A stretch of DNA of 63,116 nt from Desulfovibrio sp. (GCA_017396005.1 JAFQNG010000068.1:1-63116); one strand, 5' to 3'. Counted from the first letter of the stretch, positions 22,778 to 34,160 are shown. Notes: generated from the sequence alone by a model not told the origin. Translations and numbers: made by a program.

Positions 22778-22909
22778 CAGCGGCGCCTTTTTACCTGTCT
22801 TATATCCTATACCATTTCAGGCGGAAGAATCTCTGCGCTTCTTACTTGCCTACCCGGGCTGAATCCGGCATACTTACTTTCTGTTATCTGCCTTGTTACG
22901 GGGAGGCCC

Positions 22910-25028
<2,119 letters not shown>

Positions 25029-25060
25029 TTAAATCTGTGTTTAATCGAAAGTAAACTTAC

Positions 25061-25093
25061 AGAGAAGGCCACCTTCATCTGGTGGCCTTCTCT
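25061..25093. terminator. Bidirectional terminator between eno and the diguanylate cyclase gene
   Basis: Perfect 13-bp stem AGAGAAGGCCACC (25061-25073) and GGTGGCCTTCTCT (25081-25093) with a 7-base loop between two convergent genes. T-rich sequence follows weakly on the plus side (GCTTTCGG). Confidence 0.8.
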
Positions 25094-25112
25094 GCTTTCG
25101 GTTGCTATACTT

Positions 25113-26453
25113 TCACAGACATTGGGAAATACAGACCCTGTTACGCCCATTCTGTTTGGCCTGATACAGGGCGTTATCAGCATTGCCCTGAAGGATGGCG
25201 AGCTCCATACCGCTACGGTACTGTGCAATGCCTATACTGCAGGTCACTGCCCTGCAGTCAGGTAAAATCAGCCTTTCTTCAACTGCTTTGCGGATGCGCT
25301 CTGCCAGCTGATAGGCCTGGTTACTGTCGCCATGTGCCAGGATGACGAACTCCTCGCCGCCCACTCTTGCCAGCAGATCATCCGAACGGGAGCATTCTTT
25401 GAGAATCAAAGCAAAGCTTTTCAGAACCTCATCGCCATAGACATGCCCAAATGTATCATTGATTTTTTTGAAAAAATCTATGTCGATACTGAGTAGAGAA
25501 AATACAGGATGACTCTCTTCCTGATCTTCGCGTAATTCCTGCAGCTTTTTATCGTAATATCGTCTATTGTATAGATGTGTCAATGCGTCAGTACTGCTGC
25601 GATTCTTTTCTTCTTCAAGTTTATCCAGAAGAAAATTAAAACTCTGTGATAGATTTTCAGCTTCAAAGCTTGAAGACTCAGTACATCGTTTATCGACCTG
25701 ACCTTTCATAATATTTGTAGAAAATTGAATAATTCTATTGAAAGGTATAATATATTTATTTCTTATGTATAATGATATAAAAAATATTATCAACAAAATA
25801 AATATTAAAATTCCTATAAAAATTGTAGTTATAATAGATGTATAATGATATTCATCAGAAATATAATTACTGTATTTTCTCCTTACCTGTATCAGAGAAT
25901 TCTGTAGAGGATCAAGTATTTCCTTTTGCCAGTTTTGGTATACTGGGCTGAATACAAGAAAACGTGCGTGCTCCCAGTCTGGCTCGCCATGTATTACAGT
26001 GCCATTTTTATCTTGTATACCCTTTGCAGCATCCATTGCCTGTTTTTCGATTTCTACAAGTTTTTCTGAAAGCACAAAAGCCCGATGAACCAGTGCATAA
26101 TCGTTTTGTGAGGGGGCATATTGCTGGAGCAGATTTAAAAGACTGATGGTAACACCCGGAGATACAGCACATTTTTCAGGCCTGGGGATCTCACCTGAGC
26201 GCTGTCTGAATATATTCCAGAAGCGAGCTTCATATTCGGCTTTTTGCGTTACGGTGTAGAGCCTGACCGCCTGGGTAAGTTGTCTGGAAGACTCGGTCAG
26301 CTCATGAGTCAATTCCAGGAAGATGTGGTTTTGTTCTGCAAGGCGAATATTTGCCCTTGCACGCTGGTGCAGGACGTACACAGCAAACAAAGCACTGCAC
26401 AAAAGAACCACAAAAAGAGCTGAAGCAATTTTTAAGACTCGCTCCAAAGGCAT
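25113..26453 (-). CDS. Membrane-bound diguanylate cyclase (GGDEF)
   Basis: 446 residues. One N-terminal membrane segment, a mostly helical periplasmic sensor region (about 35-205), a second membrane segment, a HAMP-like stretch and a C-terminal GGDEF domain. The active site is GGEEF. RSDD sits five residues before it, the RxxD inhibitory site, so product inhibition by c-di-GMP is expected. SIDIDFFKKINDTFGH is the metal-binding segment. The signal is unknown. The stretch coding for the second membrane segment is strikingly AT-rich (about 25700-25880). It is divergent from folD. Confidence 0.92.
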   Translation of the reverse strand: MPLERVLKIASALFVVLLCSALFAVYVLHQRARANIRLAEQNHIFLELTHELTESSRQLTQAVRLYTVTQKAEYEARFWNIFRQRSGEIPRPEKCAVSPGVTISLLNLLQQYAPSQNDYALVHRAFVLSEKLVEIEKQAMDAAKGIQDKNGTVIHGEPDWEHARFLVFSPVYQNWQKEILDPLQNSLIQVRRKYSNYISDEYHYTSIITTIFIGILIFILLIIFFISLYIRNKYIIPFNRIIQFSTNIMKGQVDKRCTESSSFEAENLSQSFNFLLDKLEEEKNRSSTDALTHLYNRRYYDKKLQELREDQEESHPVFSLLSIDIDFFKKINDTFGHVYGDEVLKSFALILKECSRSDDLLARVGGEEFVILAHGDSNQAYQLAERIRKAVEERLILPDCRAVTCSIGIAQYRSGMELAILQGNADNALYQAKQNGRNRVCISQCL

Positions 26454-26584
26454 GTTCGACCTCCAACATCGTCGGATGTTATAAGGGAAAGACAGCCTGC
26501 GTCAATAAGGAGCTTGAGAGCTGAAAAGCTATGGCGTATAAAAACACAGAAAGTCAAAACAGGGAAAGCCCTGATGGAGTTGAT

Positions 26585-27442
26585 ATGATTTTAATCGACG
26601 GAAAAGAGACTGCCCATACTGTGCGGGCAGAACTGCGTGCAGAAATAACTTCGGCCTGTAGCCGGGGGGTACGTGTTCCCGGGCTGGCTGTCATTCTTGT
26701 GGGCAATGATGCCGCATCGCAGGTCTATGTACGCAACAAGATTCGGGCATGCGCCGAAGTGGGCATTGCTTCTTTTGCCCACCGCCTGCCTGCTCATACT
26801 TCGCAGCAGGAGCTGATGGCCCTCATCCAGAGGCTGAACGCAGCATCTGAGGTAGATGGTATTTTGCTGCAACTGCCTCTGCCTGCGGGGCTGGATACAC
26901 ATGCCTGCCTTCTGGCCATTGATCCGGCCAAGGATGTGGATGGATTTCATCCGGAGAACGTAGGTCGCCTTTCATTAGGGCTGCCGGGTTTTATTTCGTG
27001 TACGCCAGCAGGTGTCATGGAGCTTCTGCGTCGGTATAATCTGTCACCAGCAGGCAGAAAGGCCGTAATCGTGGGCCGGTCGGACATAGTGGGCAAGCCT
27101 CTGGCTCTTTTGCTGGCACGGCAGGCTGAATATGGTAATGCGACAGTGACGCTCTGTCATTCCCAGACAGCAGATCTGGCAGCCGAGTGCCGCAGTGCGG
27201 ATTTTCTTTTTCTGGCATTGGGGCGGCCTCGTTTTATAACGGCAGATATGGTGCGCCAAGGGGCTGTGGTTATCGATGTAGGTATCAATCGCGTGGCTGA
27301 TGGTTTGTGCGGAGATGCCGATTTTACTGAGGTCAGTAAAAAAGTTCGGGCTATCACCCCTGTACCTGGCGGTGTGGGCCCCATGACCATTGCCATGCTT
27401 CTGCGCAATACAGTGCAGGCCTGGCGGCAACACACAGCCTGA
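26585..27442 (+). CDS. folD: Bifunctional methylene-THF dehydrogenase / methenyl-THF cyclohydrolase
   Basis: 285 residues. It interconverts 5,10-methylene-, methenyl- and 10-formyl-tetrahydrofolate using NADP, the formyl donor route for purines and fMet-tRNA. The catalytic Lys lies in YVRNKIRACAEVGI. VDGILLQLPLP, the nucleotide-binding IVGRSDIVGKPLALLL and the ending PVPGGVGPMTIAML are all typical. The ATG at 26585 has TGGAG six bases upstream, and the frame runs 18 codons further without support. A DUF805 gene begins at 27457, with its ribosome site just after the folD stop. Confidence 0.95.
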   Translation: MILIDGKETAHTVRAELRAEITSACSRGVRVPGLAVILVGNDAASQVYVRNKIRACAEVGIASFAHRLPAHTSQQELMALIQRLNAASEVDGILLQLPLPAGLDTHACLLAIDPAKDVDGFHPENVGRLSLGLPGFISCTPAGVMELLRRYNLSPAGRKAVIVGRSDIVGKPLALLLARQAEYGNATVTLCHSQTADLAAECRSADFLFLALGRPRFITADMVRQGAVVIDVGINRVADGLCGDADFTEVSKKVRAITPVPGGVGPMTIAMLLRNTVQAWRQHTA

Positions 27443-27456
27443 TGCAAGGAGACGTT

Positions 27457-27882
27457 ATGATGAGCCCTGTTACCTCCATAGCGGTCTGCCTTGGAGAAAA
27501 ATACCGTTGTTTTGCAGGGCGCGCCAGCCGTTCTGAATACTGGTGGTTTTCTCTGCTGGCCTGGCTGGTCTGTGGCTATGTCTTACATACCTTCCCCTTC
27601 AGGTCTCTGAGTGCCACCTTCTGCATAGTGGCTGTGCTGGCCTTTGCCCCACCGTGGCTGGCTGCAACAGCACGCCGCCTGCATGATATCGATCGCTCGG
27701 GATGGTGGCAGGCCCCTGCCCTGCTCATACTTTTATTGAGCATACTGCTGCTTTCCAGAGGTGGCTTACTGCTGGCTCTGGGGGCAGTACTGGGTCTTGG
27801 TGTTCTACTGCCGGCCTGCTGGCATCTGAGCCGTCCAGGCAGCAGAGGTACTAATCGTTTTGGTGAAGAACCTCTTGTCTAA
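27457..27882 (+). CDS. DUF805 membrane protein (first of a tandem pair)
   Basis: 141 residues with four hydrophobic stretches. The DUF805 pattern is visible: an aromatic start (KYRCFAGRASRSEYWWFSLL), the middle ARRLHDIDRSGWW and the end GTNRFGEEP. The function of DUF805 proteins is not settled. AAGGAG lies before the chosen ATG. It is followed 40 bp later by a second DUF805 gene of similar size but low identity, so this is an old duplication. Confidence 0.85.
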   Translation: MMSPVTSIAVCLGEKYRCFAGRASRSEYWWFSLLAWLVCGYVLHTFPFRSLSATFCIVAVLAFAPPWLAATARRLHDIDRSGWWQAPALLILLLSILLLSRGGLLLALGAVLGLGVLLPACWHLSRPGSRGTNRFGEEPLV

Positions 27883-27922
27883 TGCTCATAAACAGGCAGT
27901 ATACCGCAATACAGGAGCATAT

Positions 27923-28375
27923 ATGACCTTCAGCCAGGCTTTTCATGTCTGTTTTCTTAAAAAATACTGCGATTTTAAAGGCAGGGCATCACGCTCGGAA
28001 TTCTGGTGGTTCTCGATGAGCGTGGTAGGCATCAGCACTATCAGCAATCTGATTTTTCAATATATCCTGTCTCCACAGATTATGGTCTGGGCCAGCCTTA
28101 CTGTTTCGCTGATCTTTATGTTGCCCAATCTGGCTGTGACCGTACGGCGCCTGCATGACCGCAATCTGCGTGGTTGGTGGCTGCTGGCTCCCATAGCAGC
28201 CTCTCTCATGGGGCAGCCACAGCAGACCAGTACAACGGCCCTCATCACCGGTATGCTCATGCTGAGTATGTGCCTGTGCTTTCTTGTCATCCTGGCTCTG
28301 CCCGGCAGCACTGGCGACAACCGTTTTGGGCCTGACCCTCTGGGGCAGACTCCCTCAGCAGAAGATCAAGAGTAA
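27923..28375 (+). CDS. DUF805 membrane protein (second of a tandem pair)
   Basis: 150 residues. The same family landmarks as its neighbour: KYCDFKGRASRSEFWWFSM, VRRLHDRNLRGWWLLAP and GDNRFGPDPLG, with four predicted membrane segments. CAGGAG precedes the ATG at 27923. The frame is open from 27860, but that would overlap the previous gene. Function unknown. It ends 20 bp before kdnB, so it may be transcribed with the sugar cluster. Confidence 0.85.
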   Translation: MTFSQAFHVCFLKKYCDFKGRASRSEFWWFSMSVVGISTISNLIFQYILSPQIMVWASLTVSLIFMLPNLAVTVRRLHDRNLRGWWLLAPIAASLMGQPQQTSTTALITGMLMLSMCLCFLVILALPGSTGDNRFGPDPLGQTPSAEDQE

Positions 28376-28395
28376 TCATAAATCGGGGTAGAAAA

Positions 28396-29475
28396 ATGTA
28401 CCGTAACGCTAAGAATGTTGGTTATTATATGATTGGCAAGGGCGCACTGGGTCAGCTCGGCGATGTGCTTGCCCCTCGTCGTCAGTCTGTTCATGGTCCA
28501 GCTGTCTTTTTTCTGGATCATTATTTTAATGATGGCTGTCTGGAAGCACAGCTACCTGTGGAAAAAGATGATCTTGTTATCTATGTGGATACAAAACAGG
28601 AGCCTACCACGCACAGTGTGAACACGTATACAGATCAGACCCGCAGCTATCTGGACGGACGGCCCCCCTGTGCTCTGCTGGCCTTTGGGGGTGGCTCTAC
28701 CATGGATACCTGCAAGTGCGTGGCAAATCTTTTGACAAACCCTGGCAAGGCAGAAGATTATCAAGGCTGGGAGCTAGTCAAGAATCCTGCGCCCTACAAA
28801 ATTGCAGTGCCTACTCTGGCAGGTACTGGTTCTGAAAGTTCTCGTACGGGTATCATCTGTAACGAGGCCAAAAATCTCAAACTGGGTATGAACAGCGATT
28901 TTACCATGTTTGATCAGGTATTGCTGGACCCGGATCTCACAGCAAGTGTACCCCGGAATCAATATTTCTATACAGGTATAGATACATATATGCACTGTTT
29001 TGAGAGCCTGGCTGGATCCTATCGTAATGTGGTGGTGGATTCTCTGGCTGAAAAAGCCATCGACCTTTGCAAGCAGGTTTTTCTCTCAGCAGACATGATG
29101 CGTGAAGACAACCGGGAGCGTATGATGATAGCCTCCTTCCTGGGGGGGATGGCTGCTGGTTTCGTAGGGGCGGTACATCCTGTATCAGCAGGGTTGAGCA
29201 TGGTTCTGCACATGCCTCACGGCCTGGCCAACTGCTATGCTCTTTCGGTGGAGGAAGATATTTATCCTGTACAGTATCGCGAATTTATGAACATGATGGA
29301 GCGGCAGGGCATTGATCTGCCCAGAGGTATCTGTCAGGGGCTGAGCGAAGCACAGTATGACGACCTGTACGAAGCCAGTATCGTGCATGAAAAACCGCTT
29401 ATCAACTGCCTGGGACCTGATTTCAAAAAGATACTCACCAAAGAGAACGTCATTGAACGTTTCAAGCGCATGTGA
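28396..29475 (+). CDS. kdnB: Iron-type alcohol dehydrogenase, probable Kdo 8-oxidase
   Basis: 359 residues of the iron-containing alcohol dehydrogenase family. The nucleotide site is ALLAFGGGSTMDTCK. The metal ligands are expected in GIDTYMHCFE (D-x3-H) and VLHMPHGLANC. Its best-known relatives with this companion are KdnB proteins (Shewanella), which oxidise C8 of Kdo to an aldehyde. The next gene encodes a DegT-type aminotransferase of the KdnA kind, which supports this call. A different sugar alcohol substrate remains possible. A GGGGTAG stretch lies 9-15 bases before the ATG. Confidence 0.78.
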   Translation: MYRNAKNVGYYMIGKGALGQLGDVLAPRRQSVHGPAVFFLDHYFNDGCLEAQLPVEKDDLVIYVDTKQEPTTHSVNTYTDQTRSYLDGRPPCALLAFGGGSTMDTCKCVANLLTNPGKAEDYQGWELVKNPAPYKIAVPTLAGTGSESSRTGIICNEAKNLKLGMNSDFTMFDQVLLDPDLTASVPRNQYFYTGIDTYMHCFESLAGSYRNVVVDSLAEKAIDLCKQVFLSADMMREDNRERMMIASFLGGMAAGFVGAVHPVSAGLSMVLHMPHGLANCYALSVEEDIYPVQYREFMNMMERQGIDLPRGICQGLSEAQYDDLYEASIVHEKPLINCLGPDFKKILTKENVIERFKRM

Positions 29476-29489
29476 GCAAGAGGCAGATC

Positions 29490-30677
29490 ATGGATATTCG
29501 GGTTAATTTCAGCGGTCGTGCCATTCGCTATACGGAAGAAGAGATAGCCGTGGTGGCAGAAGCTATGCGCACTGCTGATCCCCTGACACAGGGGGAATAC
29601 ATGCGTGCCTTTGAGCGCAAGTTTGCAGTGTATCAGGGCGTTCCTGAGGGGACATGCTTTACTACAATGAACGGTTGTGCGGCACTGGAAATGTCAGCTC
29701 AGCTCTGCCGGTTCAGACCGGGGGATGAAGTAGTCATCCCTTCACATACCTTCACTGCTTCAGCGTATCCCTACCTGAAAAAAGGTGCCAGGCTGGTTTG
29801 GGCTGATATAGACCCGGTAAGCCGCGTTGTGACTGCAGAGAGCATTGAGCCCCTGATCACACCCAGAACAAAAGCTGTAGTTGTGGTACACCTTTACGGC
29901 TATGTGGCTGATATGCCAGCAATTATGGCATTGTGTGAGGAACGTGGACTCATCTGCATCGAAGACGCTGCTCAGGCTATCGGGGCTGAGGTAGAGGGCC
30001 AAAAGGCTGGCAGTTTTGGCCATATGGGGATCTTTTCCTTTCATTCGCATAAAAATCTGACTACGCTGGGCGAAGGTGGTATGCTTTATGTGAAAGACCC
30101 GGACCTGGCTGCCATTATTCCTGCCCTGCGTCATAACGGGCATTGTGCGTACAGTTTTGAGCGCGCGGATTACTGGAAGCCGGCCATGGGCAATGTAGAC
30201 GTACCCATGCTGGGGAATGAGATGCTCATGCCCAGTAACTATTGTCTGGGAGAGGTAGAATGTGCCCTGGGCGCCAAGTTACTGGACAGAATAGACGACA
30301 TCAACGATGAAAAAAGACGCAGAGCATTGCGGTTCATTGATGCCCTGGACGATTGTTCAGAGCTGGAGTTTCATCGTGTAGACTCGCGTCGCCATAACTA
30401 CCATCTGCTGGCAGCCCGTATAACTGCAGGGCCGGCCATGCGTGACGCTTTCATGCGTGCCATGTACGAGAAAAAAGGTATCAAGTGCGTGGTGCAGTAT
30501 ATCCCGCTTGATCGCTATGACTTCTATCGGCGTCACGGTCTTGATACTGCCAGCTGTCCACATGCGGATGCCTTTTTTGACAGTATGGTATCCTTTCCCT
30601 TCCAGCACTGGTTGAGTGAGGATGATTTCGAGTACATGCTGGTGTCGACACGCGAGGTCTTGGCCGACTTGCGATGA
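29490..30677 (+). CDS. kdnA: DegT/DnrJ-type aminotransferase, probable KdnA
   Basis: 395 residues, PLP-dependent sugar aminotransferase. IEDAAQAIGAEVEG is the PLP-binding region, and the Schiff-base lysine is in FSFHSHKNLTTLGEGGM. By analogy with KdnA it would aminate the 8-aldehyde of Kdo to 8-amino-3,8-dideoxy-Kdo (Kdo8N), a lipid A-core sugar that alters charge and antibiotic sensitivity. I chose the ATG at 29490 (AGAGG upstream) over a GTG at 29472 that overlaps the kdnB stop. It is 6 bp from the next gene, so clearly co-transcribed. Confidence 0.78.
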   Translation: MDIRVNFSGRAIRYTEEEIAVVAEAMRTADPLTQGEYMRAFERKFAVYQGVPEGTCFTTMNGCAALEMSAQLCRFRPGDEVVIPSHTFTASAYPYLKKGARLVWADIDPVSRVVTAESIEPLITPRTKAVVVVHLYGYVADMPAIMALCEERGLICIEDAAQAIGAEVEGQKAGSFGHMGIFSFHSHKNLTTLGEGGMLYVKDPDLAAIIPALRHNGHCAYSFERADYWKPAMGNVDVPMLGNEMLMPSNYCLGEVECALGAKLLDRIDDINDEKRRRALRFIDALDDCSELEFHRVDSRRHNYHLLAARITAGPAMRDAFMRAMYEKKGIKCVVQYIPLDRYDFYRRHGLDTASCPHADAFFDSMVSFPFQHWLSEDDFEYMLVSTREVLADLR

Positions 30678-30683
30678 GTAATT

Positions 30684-32312
30684 ATGAAAGAGCGCTGTAT
30701 CATCATTCCGGCCGTTAAGAAAAATGCGGTTATCCCTGACCAGCTGGTTAAACGGCTGGCCGGGGTGACACTGATAGAGCGGGCCATACATATTGCCCGG
30801 GCTGTGATGCCGGGTGAAGACATCACAGTACTGACCGACAGTCAGGAGATATCGCTCATCAGTGAACGGGCTGGTGTTGGCTGTGTATGTCAGCAGGAGT
30901 TACGTTTTAGCAGCCTTGATATAGTAAGTGAAATGCGCGGTCTGCTGACCGGGATGGCGGCCCGTTACAGGAACTGCATTATCCTGCGGGCATCCTGTCC
31001 GCTGCTGACCTGGGTGGATGTGGAGGACGCATGGAAGCACTATCAGGAGGAAAAAGCAGATCGTCTGGTGACAGTGAGGGGGGTGCGTCAGCGTATCTGG
31101 AATATGCGTCAGGGGAATCTGCACAGTCTTCTGTATGAAGCACATGGCGCAGAGCAGGATTATGTGGTGGAAAGTCGTGCCCTGTATATATTGAATCTGC
31201 AGAGTGTAATCCTTGATGGCACTGCACAGACTGGCAGGACTATTCCTTATTTTCTCAACGAGCGGGCCATAGAGATACAGAACTATCAGGACTGGTGGAT
31301 ATGCGAGCGTCTGCTTTTGCGTCGGCATGTGCTCTTTGTGGTAGCCGGTTATCCGGCCATCGGTATGGGGCATATCTATCGGGCTCTGATGCTGGCACAT
31401 GAGATAACGGATCATAAAATAACCTTTGTCTGCACTCGTGAAAGTGAGCTGGCAGTTGAGAGCATAGCCCGTAAAGACTACCGTATCGTCAGGCAGGGAG
31501 CGGAAGATCTGGCACACACGGTTCTGGCGCAACGACCTGATCTTGTGATTAATGATATACTGGATACAAATCTTCACTATATGGAAGGCCTGCAGGCGGC
31601 CGGGGTACGCTGCGTCAACTTTGAAGATGCCGGGTCAGGAGCGGCCCTGGCCCGCCTGACCATCAATGCCCTGTATGAGGATACGGCAGGTACGGAGACA
31701 CTGCGCTGTGGCCCTGACTATTTCTGCCTGCGCGATGAATTTGCCGGAGCGCGGCGTAACCCTCTGCGATCACAGGTACGTACTGTGCTCGTAACATTTG
31801 GCGGTACAGATCAGCGTGACTGTTCCCGTCGTGTACTGGATATCATTGAGCCCATCTGTCGTGCCTATGGTATAGCTATTCGGCTGGTGGCTGGCCCTGG
31901 TTATAGCCATCGTACACGGATGGAAGCCCATGTTCGTACTCTGGAAAATCCTCTGCTGGAATTTACCTGGGCCACAAATGTCATGAGTCGCATGATGGAA
32001 GGCGCAGACCTTGCTATCTGTTCTGCCGGGCGTACGGTTTATGAGCTGGCACATATGCGTGTGCCTGGTCTTGTGCTGGCCACGCACGAGCGTGAGGCGA
32101 GACACGGTTTTGCGCGTCCGCGCAATGGCTTTGCTTTCGTGGGTCTTATGGACAGCGTTGGTGACGGGCGCATCCGCAATGTTTTTCTGGCCATGCTTAA
32201 ACAGGAGCGTCGGAGGCGTTACTGGCAACGACAGGACAGACTGGATTTCATGCACAACAAGGCACGTGTGGTATCTCTGATTCTGGAGCAGCTCAAGGAC
32301 GACAGAGTCTAA
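30684..32312 (+). CDS. Cytidylyltransferase fused to PseG-like glycosyl hydrolase/transferase domain
   Basis: 542 residues in two parts. Residues 1-210 resemble the CMP-sugar synthetase fold (NeuA/KdsB/PseF type), with IIIPAVKKNAVIPDQLVKRL at the start and LRASCPLLTWVDVEDAW in the middle. The usual Arg-rich loop is degenerate, so activity is uncertain. Residues 215-540 look like PseG, a GT28/MurG-like fold: GHIYRALMLAHEI, VINDILDTN, VLVTFGGTDQRDCSRR and ADLAICSAGRTVYELA. PseG cleaves UDP from a sugar nucleotide in pseudaminic acid synthesis. Here the neighbours point to Kdo8N rather than pseudaminic acid, so the substrate is open. Confidence 0.72.
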   Translation: MKERCIIIPAVKKNAVIPDQLVKRLAGVTLIERAIHIARAVMPGEDITVLTDSQEISLISERAGVGCVCQQELRFSSLDIVSEMRGLLTGMAARYRNCIILRASCPLLTWVDVEDAWKHYQEEKADRLVTVRGVRQRIWNMRQGNLHSLLYEAHGAEQDYVVESRALYILNLQSVILDGTAQTGRTIPYFLNERAIEIQNYQDWWICERLLLRRHVLFVVAGYPAIGMGHIYRALMLAHEITDHKITFVCTRESELAVESIARKDYRIVRQGAEDLAHTVLAQRPDLVINDILDTNLHYMEGLQAAGVRCVNFEDAGSGAALARLTINALYEDTAGTETLRCGPDYFCLRDEFAGARRNPLRSQVRTVLVTFGGTDQRDCSRRVLDIIEPICRAYGIAIRLVAGPGYSHRTRMEAHVRTLENPLLEFTWATNVMSRMMEGADLAICSAGRTVYELAHMRVPGLVLATHEREARHGFARPRNGFAFVGLMDSVGDGRIRNVFLAMLKQERRRRYWQRQDRLDFMHNKARVVSLILEQLKDDRV

Positions 32313-32328
32313 GCACAAGGAGTACGTC

Positions 32329-33051
32329 ATGGCTAAAAAATGTATCGCCATTGTCCAGGCCCGGCTTGGCTCCAGCAGGCTGCCGATGAAAAGCCTGCTT
32401 TGTATGCGCGGTCTGCCTCTTATAGACTGGGTAACCAGCCGATTGACTACTGCCCGTTGTCTGGATGGGCTCATCGTGGCTGTTCCTGACACACCTCTTG
32501 ACCGAGTATTGGTAGAGCATTTGCAGCGCCGTAATGTACCCTGCATGACCGGACCAGAAAATGATGTTCTGGAGCGTTTTCGCCAGGCAGCGGCATTTAC
32601 TGGCGCTGATTTCATAGTGCGTGTTTGTGCTGATAATCCTTTAATCTGGGGAGAGGCTGTGGACAGACTGGCAGATTTTTACAGACAGGGGCAGTATGAT
32701 TATGCCTATAATCATATTCCTCGTAACAATCTTTGGCCTGACGGTCTGGGGGCAGAAATATTCGCACGGGAGGTGCTGGAAACAGCAGCAGCCAACGCTA
32801 GAACTCCCTCTCAGCGTGAGCACTGCTGCAATTATATCTGGGAGAATGCTTCACGCTTCAGCATGGCTACTTTTGACCCGACTGAAAGATGGCTTTGCCG
32901 CCCTGATATCAAACTGGACGTGGACAGTGCAGATGATTTTCAACGACTGTCCCTACTGCCCTTTTCACCCCAGATGGATGCCCGGGCTATTGTGGATGTC
33001 TGTGATCAGGCAGGGTTTGAGACGGGCTCAGGCCAGATTCAGAATTACTGA
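32329..33051 (+). CDS. SpsF-like cytidylyltransferase
   Basis: 240 residues. The N-terminal IAIVQARLGSSRLPMKSLL is the nucleotide-binding signature of the SpsF/CMP-Kdo synthetase-like family. VRVCADNPLIWGEAVDRL is the middle motif, and LDVDSADDFQRL lies near the end. It probably activates the sugar made by the preceding genes as a CMP or related derivative. CAAGGAG is upstream of the ATG. The last 24 bp overlap the end of the convergent tunR. The cluster holds two nucleotidyltransferase-like domains and may need only one to be active. Confidence 0.82.
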   Translation: MAKKCIAIVQARLGSSRLPMKSLLCMRGLPLIDWVTSRLTTARCLDGLIVAVPDTPLDRVLVEHLQRRNVPCMTGPENDVLERFRQAAAFTGADFIVRVCADNPLIWGEAVDRLADFYRQGQYDYAYNHIPRNNLWPDGLGAEIFAREVLETAAANARTPSQREHCCNYIWENASRFSMATFDPTERWLCRPDIKLDVDSADDFQRLSLLPFSPQMDARAIVDVCDQAGFETGSGQIQNY

Positions 33052-34134
33052 AAATGCCTTGAATGATACGTGTACCCTGTCGCCCGGGCAGGGCTGCGGT
33101 CTGACTTCTCCCCTGCTGTGCAGTGCGCAGATCTGACTGCCTTCTGGCAGTGTGGCCAGAATTTCCATGACCGTCTCGTCCTCGCGTACACGGTCAATCA
33201 CGGCTTCATAACAATTTTCAGCCCCACTGTGTCTTTCTTCTACTGAGTTTACCAGTACCCACGGGGCTTTTACACTGGCATTGACCAGTGTGTGCTGTTT
33301 CAGGGCCAAACGGTGACAGCTCTCATCAGTAATCAGGGCGATGATGCGCAGGCCTCCGGCTGTCAGTATCACAACTTCCACAAGCAATCCTGTCTGACGT
33401 AAGCTGAATATCCTTCCCTGAAAGACATTACGGGCGCTGGTCTGCATATGACGTTCTTTCTTTATGTGCTGGTACAGGAGTCGCGTGGCCTCCTGCGTAT
33501 CATATAACAGTGGAGCTTCAGGCGCAGGGCAACGGCCAAGAAAGATATTAACGGCAGGCAGGGGCAGGCCCTGCAGTCCCAGTTCCAGAGCACGGCTTTG
33601 TCGCAGATTACGTGCACTTAAAAGGCCCTTGGGCATGCCGCAGGCAGAGCCGCAGCGTTGCATGGTACGGCGTACAAGACTTGCATCGCAGTGCAGAAAG
33701 AGGCCGCCACGTGGGCAGTGATGCGGATCATCCAATACATGCTGCAGCCTGTGGCTTACTTCCAGCGACAATGGCACAGTACGGGCATGTGACCCATGCG
33801 TTACAATGAGCCCTTTTTTCCAGTCAAAATGTCTGCGTTCCAGGGCAAAGATTTCACTCAGACGCAGGCCGCCGTAGCGAAGCAACATGAAAATCAGCCA
33901 CATGCGCAGGCGTGCCCAGTGTTCACGTGGCCCGTGAGCATCGTTGGTCTGCTCCCAAAACCAGGCTTCAGCAGCCAGCAGTTCCTCCCGGCTGATGCGG
34001 CGGCTGTTATGCAGAAGAGCTATACTGTCCTGACGCAACAGCTGTTGCCGCAACCTGCTCAGATCATCAGCTGAGAGATTGCACAGGAGAGTATCAAGAT
34101 CATGCGATACGGCAGGGCTGTCCATGTGATACAT
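33028..34134 (-). CDS. tunR: TunR-like tungstate/molybdate regulator (inactive tyrosine-recombinase fold plus TOBE domains)
   Basis: 368 residues. Residues 50-230 have a tyrosine-recombinase fold (RYGGLRLSEIFALERRHFDW with the first catalytic Arg). The second half of the active site is degraded: LSARNLRQSRALELG lacks the HxLRH pattern, and LGR replaces LGH. Residues 240-368 hold two TOBE/mop-type units (SARNVFQGRIFSLRQTGLLV and a second from ENCYEAVIDRV), which bind tungstate or molybdate oxyanions. This exact fusion is known as TunR in Desulfovibrio, a repressor of tungstate/molybdate uptake genes. No such transporter lies in the window. The palindrome CGTTAACG sits just upstream of the start (34137-34144). 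Confidence 0.8.
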   Translation of the reverse strand: MYHMDSPAVSHDLDTLLCNLSADDLSRLRQQLLRQDSIALLHNSRRISREELLAAEAWFWEQTNDAHGPREHWARLRMWLIFMLLRYGGLRLSEIFALERRHFDWKKGLIVTHGSHARTVPLSLEVSHRLQHVLDDPHHCPRGGLFLHCDASLVRRTMQRCGSACGMPKGLLSARNLRQSRALELGLQGLPLPAVNIFLGRCPAPEAPLLYDTQEATRLLYQHIKKERHMQTSARNVFQGRIFSLRQTGLLVEVVILTAGGLRIIALITDESCHRLALKQHTLVNASVKAPWVLVNSVEERHSGAENCYEAVIDRVREDETVMEILATLPEGSQICALHSRGEVRPQPCPGDRVHVSFKAFSVILNLA

Positions 34135-34160
34135 ACGTTAACGGTAAGCCAGGCATGTAG

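Noticed and set aside
33028-34134. Active integrase for the left-edge island
   Set aside because: The recombinase fold lacks the second catalytic half and carries TOBE domains, so it is a regulator rather than an integrase. It is also 32 kb from the attachment site.
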